A stretch of DNA of 64,000 nucleotides from Alloteropsis semialata (taxonomy: Eukaryota; Streptophyta; Magnoliopsida; Poales; Poaceae). Numbering within the stretch: the first letter of the stretch is position 1; each line of letters starts with the position of its first letter. Below, one piece after another: positions 55,079 through 64,000 of this stretch. The stretch lies in contig CM014278.1 in the NCBI GenBank assembly GCA_004135705.1, positions 20,929,616-20,993,615 of the forward strand, read 5' to 3'. The position numbers and the translations under genes were made by a program. The notes below the pieces were generated by a model. That model saw only the letters and a program-made list of their open reading frames with translations. It was not told where the DNA came from and did no database searches.

Positions 55079-57029
55079 CTTCCCGATTGTCCAGCCAGCA
55101 ATGTTGCTTCGATTGACATTGCGTCGTTGTGTAGGAAGTTACGAAGCTTCAAATCGTCTTTGGTAAATGTGATTGGCATATGAGACCACTCCGATTTTTT
55201 GTAAGGACCGTCAACTGAGATATTGTTGACTTGGCGAAAGTAACTCTTTCTCTGCTTCTTTGTTTCAAAGGTAAGTGATGATCCTCCGGTTATGGGGAGA
55301 ATATGCCCATAACTTGGGAGAGGGTTAGGTGGTTCTTGTGTTTGGGGTTTTGGTGGAGATGGTGGTAGCTCCTCAACCTTGATGTTTTGAGAAGCCATTT
55401 GCTGGGAGGTTTGAGGGTATAAGTGTGGATACATGGTTTGTGGATAGCAGTGTTGTAGAGTTTGTGGCGAAGGCGAATACTAGGTTGCCATCGCAGTTGT
55501 TGGATGTACAACATTTGAGTTTAAGGATGGGTACACTAGACAGTATGGTTGTATTTGTTGGGATTGTATAGGCTGGGAGTTTGTGGATGAAGCCGAAGAT
55601 GGCTTCGTTTGGTTTGTTTGTATTTTTTCTACCTTCAGTTTCTTGATGGTTTTCTTGATGTCTCGGCACTGTTCTGTGCCATGAGTATGGTTCTTGCCAT
55701 GATATTGGTAGAACAATTCTAGTCCAAAAGGTGGACCCCTTCCTCTTCCTCGGCCTCTGCCAGTTCTTCCACCTCTTTGGGTAGGCTCATTCCTTTGGTT
55801 GTGGTATTGGCTTTCTAGGTAGGTGGATTTGTTCTCTTGGAACGACGGTAAGTTCTCAACATTCATGATGGTTTGATGGGAGTAATTTTGGTAGTTGTTT
55901 TGGTTGTGGTGGTGGTGTCTGTTTTGGGGTTCATGTTGGTTTCTCATAACGGCTTCTTTGGCTAATCACCTTCAGTTGTCGTTATCAGATCGACAGTATT
56001 TTTTGAATTCTTCATACAGATCTCCAAGAGTAGCTAGTGTTTCTCTTGCGATGTGCTATGCAAATGGGCCAGGATGAAGGCCTTGAATAGCTGCAAACTT
56101 GGCGGCTTCATCAGGAATATGAGGAGCTTGAGCCCTTAGTCCTACAAATCTGCGAAAGTAACCCTCCAGTGGTTTCTTCGGCTGCTGGTGTAGTGTGAGT
56201 TCAGCATATGAGAGTGATTGGTCCCCCATAATACTAAAATTTTTGATCAGCTCTCTCTTCAGGTCATACCAGCTGTTGATAGATAAGCCTGTTAGCTTCG
56301 TGTACCAATTCATTGCGTTACCATCACAAACAATGATGAAAGATTTTGCCAACACCACTTCATCTCCTCCTGCCGAAGCTATTGCTGCTTCATAGCTCAT
56401 TATGAATTGCTTGGGGTCGGTTAGGCCATTGTACCTTGGCAGAGGAATTGGCTTGTATGATGGCGGCCATATTGCCAGCTGCAGGGCTTCGGACAAGGGA
56501 CAAGTGTGATCAATGGGGCGAGTGTGAAGCATTTGTAGACCGGTTCTCGAAGTGGAAACACGATTTGTTCCAGCTTGAGCGAAAGTGATTGGCTCATTGA
56601 GTTTTGCTTGCAGTTCAGCGACTTACTTTTTGCTTTTTCTAACTCTTCACGGAGCTTGGCAGCTCTTGAGCTTGTGGAATTTAATCTTGTCTACTTCGCC
56701 TGCCTTAGCTCTTCCAACTGCTTCCTGATTTGCAGCAGCTCGTGTTGTTGTTGTTCTTCTTCTTCTTGCATCTGCTGTTGCAACTCAAGCTGAGCGGCTT
56801 CGAGTTGTTTTTGCTGTTCCAGGTGCCGTAGGCAGAGTCTTTCCTCCACCCTACGCAACTTATCTTCGGTTGTGAGCGTATCTTCATCTTCCTGTTCCTC
56901 ACTGACAGCTTCGGTTAAGGGTAGTGTGGTGTTCGGTGGAATTATAGCTTGGGGATCTGCTTCATCAGTTGAGGTTGTGTTTTCAATGGCCTTCGTTGGG
57001 TTTTTGGGTACTCTTTTTGCTTGTGGCAT
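55079..57029 (-). pseudogene. gag of element A
   Basis: Probable start ATG 57029 (MPQAKRVPKNPT), the second ATG of its frame. A Glu/Gln-rich coiled coil (RRVEERLCLRHLEQQKQLE, then LELQQQMQEEEEQQQHELL) runs to a stop at 56691. The capsid-like region is at 56532-56056: YNGLTDPKQFIMSYEAAI, NAMNWYTKL and WYDLKRELIKNFS. After a stop near 56060 come a basic RGRGRGRG run and a zinc-knuckle remnant (YQYHGKNHTHGTEQC, first Cys changed to Tyr). Domains are recognisable but several stops and frame changes prevent translation as one product. Element D retains only the C-terminal third. Confidence 0.8.
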
Positions 57030-57068
57030 GATGGTGTTCGTGGGTTTTTTGTTCGTGCACTGCACAAA

Positions 57069-57082
57069 CGGTGGGCACCAAT
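57069..57082 (-). other. Candidate primer binding site of element A
   Basis: Minus strand ATTGGTGCCCACCG directly follows the 5' LTR end (CCCAACA). TGG as the first complementary triplet fits a tRNA CCA end. I cannot assign the tRNA species. Confidence 0.45.
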
Positions 57083-57774
57083 TGTTGGGATATAACCGAA
57101 GCTAGTAAGCCCAAACAATAGCTAAGACTGAGAAATAGAGACAAGCAACAATATATTACTCATCAACAGTATTCTCGAGAATCAGCCCTTTACACGTTGG
57201 TGGGGGGCCTCTTTTTATAGGGAGGTCAAAAGACATCTTTACATTCCACTTATGCCCTTGAAAACTAGGCATCATCTTCTAGACTACACAACTTAGATGT
57301 TCTAGGGACATAGTTGTACATTCGTATCCACCAATGTGAATGCGTGGACCAGTTACACCGTGTTGGACTAGGTTTGGACCCGGTCCTCCTTGGCTTCGTT
57401 GGTGCACGGAGGAGATCAACCGCCTTCGTTTCTTGTTTCGGTGCCCGAGCAGCGACAACCTCCCTCCTTCGATTCCCAAATCTATTGGCACCTCACTCGA
57501 CCTGCTATGCAACAAAGAACAAAGCAGGCCAGGGTTTTGCTCATCATATTCGGAACTTAGGTATACCTTCATTTTATTCAAATAGCTACTAAAGCTACTC
57601 CCGAAGCCGTGTTTCTGTGTTACCTCCAGTTTATGGAGCGAAGCCGTTCTCGCGGCAATTTATATATATACGAAGCCAAAAATGATCTGCCCTTCCTTTG
57701 AACGAAGTCAAAATGTTATGAAATAATGCTTAAAATTTATCTGAGGTGTTTCTTGGTAGGCCAATCCCCCAACA
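57083..57774 (-). repeat. 5' LTR of element A
   Basis: 692 bp, TGTTGGGATATAACC to CCCCCAACA in plus orientation, flanked on the outside by TCGGG (57775-57779). It has an additional GTTACACCGTGTTGG segment near 57352 that the solo LTR at 30910 lacks. A shorter TATATATATA run than in the solo copy is another length difference. Confidence 0.88.
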
Positions 57775-59077
57775 TCGGGCACCAAAAATGACGGCACCCA
57801 CCTGGAAACGACCTCAGGACCCACCAGGCAGACACCCAGAGCAAGGTGGGCCCAAGAGGAGGTGGAGCTGGGTCAGCCGACCCTCCAGGTCGGCCGACCT
57901 GGCCACGCGCCCGACTCAGTCCCTCCTTGACCACAGACTCGCAACCGCCTTCAGGGACGCATCTAGGCCATGCATAGCTCGAGGCGGTGCTTCCAAGACG
58001 TAAGTTACGACCTCAACCGCCTGAGCCCACAGCCAAACGACCTCAACCGCCTCTGGCCAGCTCTACACCGCCATGGATGCTATAAATGCTTGCAAGAGCC
58101 TCTGCATTTGACACACACTAGAAGAAGAGCTCTCTTTTTTTACAAGCTTAGTCTTAGTCTTAGTAGTGATAGTCTTAGTAGTTGATCTTCCGAAGGGCTT
58201 ACGGAGGAGTTTTGGTAAGCTCTAGAGTTCAGCTTTTGTATCTCTTTACTTACTTGTAAGACTTTGATCTTAATGGAATTATCTTCATACTTATGATGTA
58301 TGTCTTAACTTTACCTTACTTACTTAGCATATACATCTTATGTCTTGCACCTTATTCAAGCTGACGTAAGTTACGACATTGGCTCAATGTGCCTTATGGT
58401 TGCTCTGTTTATTGACGTGATAGATAAAGTTGTATTTCTTTATGCAAGCATGGTGTTTGATATAAGAAATACAATTGAGGGATCGCTACCCCACGGATTA
58501 GTAGAGGTAGGCGGCAAGTGGTGACAGCCTTGTCCGTCCTTTGTAATCCTCCACATTCAGATGATGATGTTAGGCCTTTATGATAAGACGTTTGGTTGTC
58601 GTCCCTTGATGAAGGAACCCTCCGGATACCTCGATATGTCCTCTAATGATGGACCAAGATCCATGGGAGTCCTTATGGACTATAGGCCCGCTAGAAAATT
58701 AGGCCGGCAACTCTGATGGATACAAGGAAGAGGCGTACAGCTTAAGAAAACTAGTCGGCTACTAGGAAACAACCCGGTCTACTCATGTTAGGACTCTGTA
58801 TATTGTATCCGACTAGAAGTTTGTATTTCTTGTCTTGTAGACCCTGTCTGCCGAGTATATAAGGTGAGGCAGGGACCCCTTGTAAAATCATAACCATCAA
58901 TACGAAGCGATCCACCATACAGGACGTAGGGTATTGCGCTCTCTACTCGAGGTGGCCTGAACCTGTCTAAATCGTCTTGTGTTCACCATCATGCTTCTGG
59001 TTCCGGCGAGGCCCTTACGAACAACTCGACTACTTAGAGACCCCCTATAGTAGGCTACCCAGTATAAAGAACCGACA
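57775..59077 (+). repeat. Right part of the R element LTR
   Basis: From TCGGGCACCAAAAATG to CCGACA, followed by GC and a TGGCGCGCCAGG primer site. It includes the CAGGTCGGCCGACCTGG palindrome (57889-57905) and TATATAA at 58856-58862 near the expected transcription start. Joined to 30560-30909 it would form an LTR of about 1.65 kb. Confidence 0.75.
58856..58862 (+). promoter_or_regulatory. TATA box of the R LTR
   Basis: TATATAA in CCGAGTATATAAGGTGAGGC, conserved in the duplicate at 32656-32662 (GTATATAAGGTAAGGC). It lies about 220 bp before the LTR end. Confidence 0.55.
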
Positions 59078-59079
59078 GC

Positions 59080-59097
59080 TGGCGCGCCAGGTAGGGG
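59080..59097 (+). other. Primer binding site of element R
   Basis: TGGCGCGCCAGGTAGGGG two bases after the LTR end. This is the form I recall for RIRE2/Cinful-type gypsy elements and it sets the plus orientation. Confidence 0.65.
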
Positions 59098-59158
59098 TTC
59101 TAGTCGAGAATCGTCAAGCGAGCTCAACGGCGCCAATCATCATCAACTGTGACGGTGA

Positions 59159-60761
59159 CATGGTGTTCGAGAAGGGCGCCACCTTCGTCTTCGGCTCCTG
59201 GGTCTGCACGGCGGACGGCGCGGGGAACTTCGATCGCGTCCTCAAGTCGCCGACTCCAGAGCAACTCACCGACAAGCTCAACGAGATCGCGTCCCCGGGT
59301 CCGAATTCAACTCGGACTGAGAAAATTTCAAAGCGGACTAGGCGGTCCGAGTCAGTTTCTGAACCATCGGTCGCACCAAAATCCGTCAATTCAAAAATCC
59401 AGAAGAAAAGGAGTCCAGCCACTGCTAAACGTGAGGCCAACACCCCGAGCCAGTTTCCTTTTGGACTCGAGGGCCCCACCTCTGTTTTCCAGGCGGCATC
59501 CTCAAAATAACTCCGATCTCTGGTCGAATTTGATGATCTTCCTCAAAACGGGAAACAAGTCGGACTCGTCATTACTTCAACCCCTGAAGGACGATTCGTT
59601 CATTGGCTAGGACGCAAGCCAAATCTTGGAGCAACACCGCAAGAAGACCTAGACATGTCTCACATCATCGCGTGCATTGACCCACTCCCGTTCCAACACG
59701 GGCAGCCCCTGGATTCTTCAAGCGGGCGTGGCTCAACTGTCCCAGTAACTTCAAGCACAGAAAACTTTTCACCAGGGCGCCAACCCATGGTGATTATTGG
59801 CCAAGAAGCAGAAGTCTCCAATGATGAACCAACCATGGAGAACGAAGTCGAAGCTGACCTAAACCAACGCAGAGAGCGAAATGCTGCTCGTGCAGATCGT
59901 CGTCGCCATGCTGGTCGCAGACTTCCTCCGCAGAACCTCAATGAAAGATTCGTGCAAGTCGCCGGACAGGATGTCTACCCCACTGCCGCAGCCAACATCC
60001 TAGCTATTGTAGGAGAGCTCGACAATCTGGCGCAAACTCCAGAAATCCAGAGGATGAAAACGATGCTCCAGACAGCGGCCATCCAGCATGACGCAATCAA
60101 CCCTGCCAAGACCATCACCAGGTCCAAGGCACCAAGCGGTCAGGCAAGCAGCCGCCCTGCCGATGGTGGCAACCGTAGCAATCAGTCCCATCACCCAAGC
60201 AGAGCCCGCCAAGAACCCAGCAACGAGGGAGGCATGGTAGTCGGTGCCGGAGGTAGAAACCACGGCACCGTGCCTAGCCACCACGTTGCTCAACAGAGTC
60301 ACAACGGCGGGCATGACGGCAACAGGGATAAGGATGCACGCCGCAACTACCGCAACGACGACAGGGATCTGCGACACTGCCTACAGAACAGAGACGCATG
60401 CACCGTCATCTCGGCACGGGTCCGCGATCGCGAAGAAGAAGAGCGCAGGCAGCGTCAAGAATACGACCAGGTCTACGGGCCACCAGGCCAAGGTTACCAC
60501 AACCTTGGCTAGTATGAAGGGTTCCCAGTCTTCTCAAACCGCATCCGCGCCACTTCCTGGCCTGACAAGTTCAAACCAACTCATATCGAAAGATATGACG
60601 GGAAGCGTGATCCTGAGCAGTGGCTCCGCATCTATTACTCGGCGATCAAGGCGGCAAGGGGCGACACTGACACTATGTTCACCTACCTGCCAGTAGTCCT
60701 CGACCAGGCCCCACTAACCTGGTTAGAAGGGCTAAAGCCTGGCTCCATCGACTGCTAGGAT
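59159..60761 (+). pseudogene. gag of the RIRE2-like element R (5' part)
   Basis: Starts MVFEKGATFVFGSWV at ATG 59159. A frameshift near 59510 moves reading to a frame containing LRSLVEFDDLPQNGKQVG and then HIIACIDPLPFQHGQPLD (open from 59655 to 60512). The middle is basic and Arg/Asn/His-rich. A TAG at 60510-60512 (probably CAG) precedes the capsid-like core: FKPTHIERYDGKRDPEQWL, YYSAIKAARGD, MFTYLPVVLD and PLTWLEGLKPG. Another TAG lies at 60755-60757. Element C interrupts the frame at 60762. No protease or pol of R is in the window. Confidence 0.7.
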
Positions 60762-61484
60762 TGTTGGGATATAGCCGAAGCCAATGAGCCCAAACAACAG
60801 CCAAGACAGAGAACAGAGACAAGCAACAATAAATTACTTATCAACAGTGTTCTCGGGAATTAGCCATTTGCACGTTGGTGGGAGGTCCCCTTTTATAGGG
60901 AGGTCAAGAGGCACATTTTACATTCCCCTTATACCCCTGAAAATCAGGCATCATCCTCTAGACTATACAACCTTCGGTTCCCAGGGGCATAAGGGTACAT
61001 TTACACGTCTCAATGTGAATGCGTAGACCAGTAACTCCGTCTTTGACTCGGTTTGGACTTGGTCCACGCTACCTTCACCGTGCCTCCTATGACCTTCGTT
61101 GCCTTCACCACCCAGAGCTCTTTCATAGCCGAACAACGCCTTCTCCTGCTTAGAGAAGAAAGAATCGCCGCGCCTTCATCCAAGCAGATCTTGAGCCTGT
61201 GTAACAAGATGAACCAAGTATTCTCAAGTAATATCTGGGAATTGCCTTCGCATCCTCACAAAATGGATCAGGGTAGCGAAGGCAATAAATCACTTCACAA
61301 CGCCTTCGCATCTGTATGAGACATCCATTAACACCAGGATTAACGGATCGCCTCTCGGTGCCCAATCTCTTAGCGAAGGAGAAAGAAGACGAACTCAGGC
61401 GCGTGTGAAGCTCACGAACTGCCTTCGTATGTGAAACAAGGCAACTGGGTGAAGGCGTTTCCTTGACAGGCCAATCCCCCAACA
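60762..61484 (-). repeat. 3' LTR of element C
   Basis: 723 bp, TGTTGGGATATAGCC to CCCCCAACA, adjoining GTAGCCCCTCGCGG. It is the closest full-length relative of the truncated D LTR (shared CCTCTAGACTATACAACC and the TTGACTCGGTTTGGAC block). Confidence 0.88.
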
Positions 61485-61743
61485 GTAGCCCCTCGCGGAC
61501 GAGGGCTTTCTCCAACAGGCCGATGTCCTCGAAAATTCAGGATTGCCTTCGCCTGTTACAAAGAAACGCATCCTCCCGTTGGAGTAAATCCCGAGTCGTT
61601 GTCTTCGCTCCTGATTTGGCTTCGCATTCCGTATTTTTCCTGATTTTTCACTTTGTTTTTTGTTTTTATTTGTATTATTTTTTGGATTTTTCCGGGCCTT
61701 TTCGATTTCCGAGCCGCGGTAACAGTCACTTTTTTTACTGACC

Positions 61744-61751
61744 TATAAATA
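61744..61751 (+). promoter_or_regulatory. TATA box of the antisense gene in element C
   Basis: TATAAATA in GACCTATAAATAGGACTGAAGG, matching 12879 (minus) and 33267. Confidence 0.7.
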
Positions 61752-61896
61752 GGACTGAAGGGGTCCCCTTTTTACCTTTCTTCGCTTTCGCTATCAATCG
61801 CTTTCTGCTGCTGAATCTTCTTCGCCTGCTTCGATCATAGCCTGACAATCGTTTTCCGTTCGTGTTGGCTTCTCCTCGTGATACCCACTTGTACAA

Positions 61897-61983
61897 GTAA
61901 GGTTATCTCTCTCTATTTTTTGATACTATTGTTGTTGCTGTTTTCCTTCGTTTAGATATTGAGAATTGTTGTTATTTCTACAG
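61897..61983 (+). other. Predicted first intron of the antisense gene in element C
   Basis: GTACAA|GTAAGG donor and TTATTTCTACAG acceptor, 87 nt, at the same place as in elements A and D. Confidence 0.65.
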
Positions 61984-62018
61984 CGTCGCGCACTAAGGAA
62001 ACTACTGTACTTATTGAC

Positions 62019-64000
62019 ATGGCTGGCGAAGGCAGCCCCGATGCCCAACGATCAGGAGTTTCTCCTCGTCGTGGGATGGATGATACTGAAGCTGATCAGC
62101 TTGCACAACAGATAGAAGATGAGACTCCAACTATTGAGGAAGCTTCTGGCGATGAACACGCCGAAGATGACGATGGTGGCGAGGAGGAGGATCTTGATGA
62201 TGTGGAGGTTGACTTGGAGGATCTAGTAGATCCCAAGAAGAAGGTGAAGACACTTGTCTTCGGCAAGTCCAAGGTTGGTGAACGTGACATCAAGTTCTAT
62301 GAGGAAAAAGGATATTTCCCCGTGGGGTGGGGCCGTGCTCCCGGTACTGATGCTACCTCTGATCCTCGTGAAGACGAAGCTGTGGTTTTCACAGATTTTT
62401 TTATTGCGGGCCTGAAGATGCCCATTGATAATATCATTGCGAAGATGATTGCTCCTTATGGTCTGCAATTACATCATCTGACACCGAATGCAATTAGTCA
62501 CCTTCTTCACTTCTTTTGGGCTGTGAAGACACATGGCTCGGCGGTTACTGTTGATGGGTTTCTTCGGCTATACGAGGGGCACAATCAGAGCAAATCATCT
62601 GAAGTCGAAGGTGAATTGTTCACTCCGGATTTTGGCTGTGTTACTTTCACTGGTCGCCACCGAGGGTCTCATTTTGCGAAGGTTGAGACTTCCTTCGCTC
62701 AGAGGAACAAGTGGACCAAAGACTGGCAACGGTATTGGTTTTATGTGAAGGTACCTTCGAGGAGACTATTCTAGAGGATGGGACCAAGTCTATTTCTTAC
62801 CCTCTGCACAGCCAGATTGATTGGCTAAAGTTTGTTTCCTGCCCGGTTTTTAACGCGGAAAGCCCTGGATTCTCCGAGTGTTGGAAGGCTTTTCAAATTG
62901 CTTCGCAAACATTTTGCAGCCGTGATCTGATTGAAGAAGGTATCGCCGTAGATCTTGCTTGTGGAGTTTATTTCCTGTCTGCCGGTTAGGCGCCCTATAA
63001 GGTTGAGTGGAGAGCTTTTAGGGAACACACCAAGGTTTCTTTCCCTTATTTTGGTGCGAAGCTCCCCGAAGGCATGACTGCAGCGGATTTTGTTGCTATT
63101 GTGGAGCAACGAGCCAATGATATTCTTGGGACGTATAACTCCAAGGAGCATTGCAGTTGTGAAGACAAATTTGTTCATGTTAGATTAACAGAGTTTTTGA
63201 GGAACTGAAGATTTCTTACGGTGCTCGAGAGGTCCCCATCTCTACTAAGGAGAAGAAGAAGGAGAAAAAGGAGAAGGATAAAAGAGGGAAATCAAAGGCG
63301 AAGGAACAGGATGAAGATGATTCTGCTCATTCGCATGCTCCTCGTGGGGGAGGGCGAACTGGACATGGAGGCGGCCGGGGCAAGAAAGCAGTCGCGAAGG
63401 CGACTTCCTCCGTCGTTCCGGCCAAGCATGGCAGCAGCAGCTCTCACGAGTCTGCCGAGAAGCGTCATCGTCAAGATGCGCCCATTGCTGCCGTTCCTGT
63501 GTCCATCGTGGCTCCGGCTACCAGGGCCACCTCTTCGGCTTCGCGCGGTGGTCTTCCACCTCGTCCTCCTCGGGTACCAGTGGCGGCTCCGGCTCCTTCG
63601 CAGTTGACGGCTTCGCCTGTCATTGGCTTCGTGAGCTCAGCCCCCCGAAGCGGAGATGACATTTTTTTAGGTGAGGTTGCACTCTTTGGCAATTACTTTC
63701 AGGGCTCAAGTCTTCCTTTGCTAGCGAGGTACCTAACGGAGAATCCCGTGATTGATATCAATATTACTTGTGAAGGCGCTGCTGAAACATCTGAGGATAT
63801 TCGGGTTCCGAATCCATTCGACGATGGCATTGATATTAGCATGTTTGAGGACACCCCCATTCGGGGTGCTCCCATTATTGGGGATGTGCCGGAGGAGGTT
63901 CACGTCGAAACCAACGTTGAAAAGCCTACAGCCGAAGCCCCTATGGACACTCCGCTGGTTAGCCCTCCATCGCCTGCATTGGCTTCTGCCCCTCCTGCCA
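62019..64000 (+). pseudogene. Antisense accessory gene of element C (runs off the window)
   Basis: Starts at ATG 62019 (MAGEGSPDAQ) in the exon after the 5' intron. The core domain matches element D almost residue for residue: KFYEEKGYFPVGWGRAP, LQLHHLTPNAISHLLHFFWAVK and YWFYVKVPS. A one-base deletion near 62757, a TAG at 62987-62989 (D has Trp) and a one-base loss near 63187 break it. The downstream frame shows a Lys/Glu run, then QDEDDSA where D has a stop, a Gly-rich basic patch (GGGRTGHGGGRGKK) and a Ser/Ala/Pro-rich region. The last stretch (63670-64000) stays open and acidic (NPFDDGIDISMFEDTPIRGA). It likely continues into the coiled-coil half seen in element A. Confidence 0.75.

Larger units (their letters stand above)
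32838..57774 (-). mobile_element. Element A: Tat/Grande-like gypsy element, host of insertion T
   Basis: Read on the minus strand: 5' LTR (57774-57083), primer site, gag, protease, RT, RNase H, a second RNase H-like domain, integrase, spacer, antisense accessory gene, purine tract (32953-32940) and a truncated 3' LTR (32939-32838). A 13-kb element (T) sits within the antisense gene. The right flank is TCGGG, matching TCGGG at 30905-30909, so the original insertion was in the R LTR. The second RNase H after the first is characteristic of the Tat lineage. Many stops and frameshifts make it non-functional. Confidence 0.85.
60762..64000 (-). mobile_element. Element C: Tat/Grande-like element, 3' end only
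   Basis: Minus-strand element entering from the right edge. The window contains its 3' LTR (61484-60762), purine tract (61500-61485) and the antisense accessory gene on the plus strand. The outer flank is AGGAT (60757-60761); its partner lies beyond the window. It is inserted in the gag of R. It is closer to element D than to A in the antisense gene. Confidence 0.85.

Noticed and set aside
57314..57592. Frames within the Tat-like LTRs (31124-31402, 57314-57592) that look conserved between copies
   Set aside because: The conservation is that of the duplicated LTR itself, with no domain and inconsistent frames in the C LTR.

Overview
The window looks like repeat-packed heterochromatin from a grass (Poaceae) nuclear genome, probably pericentromeric or centromeric. 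I see no ordinary host gene. Everything recognisable is a tandem satellite or a plant transposable element: Tat/Grande-like, RIRE2-like and Tekay-like Ty3/gypsy, SIRE-like Ty1/copia, and MuDR-type. The GC-rich LTRs and these lineages fit a grass. I cannot name the species.

Layout, left to right. 1-153 is an unassigned flank. 154-4391 is a complete gag-only LTR element on the minus strand (element G). 4392-8346 is satellite block 1, about 25 monomers of about 155 bp. 8347-13783 is a deleted Tat/Grande-like element on the plus strand (element D) inside the satellite. 13784-17839 is satellite block 2, ending at a single N. 18052-20526 is a three-exon MULE transposase gene (element M) with no visible terminal inverted repeats. 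20534-27269 is satellite block 3. 27530-29424 is a decayed copia fragment. 29425-30559 is the 3' end of another gypsy element.

From 30560 to 64000 lies a nest that can be read from target-site duplications. An RIRE2-like element (R; LTR from about 30560, internal region at 59078-60761) was invaded by a Tat/Grande-like element (A, minus strand; TCGGG on both sides). Element A was invaded inside its antisense gene by a Tekay-like chromovirus (T, 34919-47953, TSD AGTGG). T's 3' LTR was invaded by an element of the same family as G, now a solo LTR (S, 46976-47907, TSD ACACA). A third Tat/Grande-like element (C) starts at 60762 inside R's gag and runs off the window. A duplicate of the R/A junction at 30910-32837 indicates a tandem duplication followed by LTR-LTR recombination.

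How the parts work. Each Tat-like copy carries gag-pol on one strand and, between pol and the 3' LTR, an oppositely transcribed accessory gene with its own TATA box and GT-AG introns. Its product has the domain called 'putative gypsy type transposon' in plant annotations, followed by a coiled coil. All copies here carry stops, frameshifts, deletions or insertions. The best preserved coding units are the T pol region (1183 aa open), the MULE gene (733 aa after two inferred splices) and the D gag-PR-RT frame (one stop in about 2.2 kb). The most unusual points are the satellite with a palindrome in most monomers and multi-monomer higher-order periods, the MULE gene between two identical 653-bp satellite segments, and the reconstructed duplication history at 30.9-32.9 kb and 57.1-59.0 kb. 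Element names and comparisons come from memory of the families; no database was searched.
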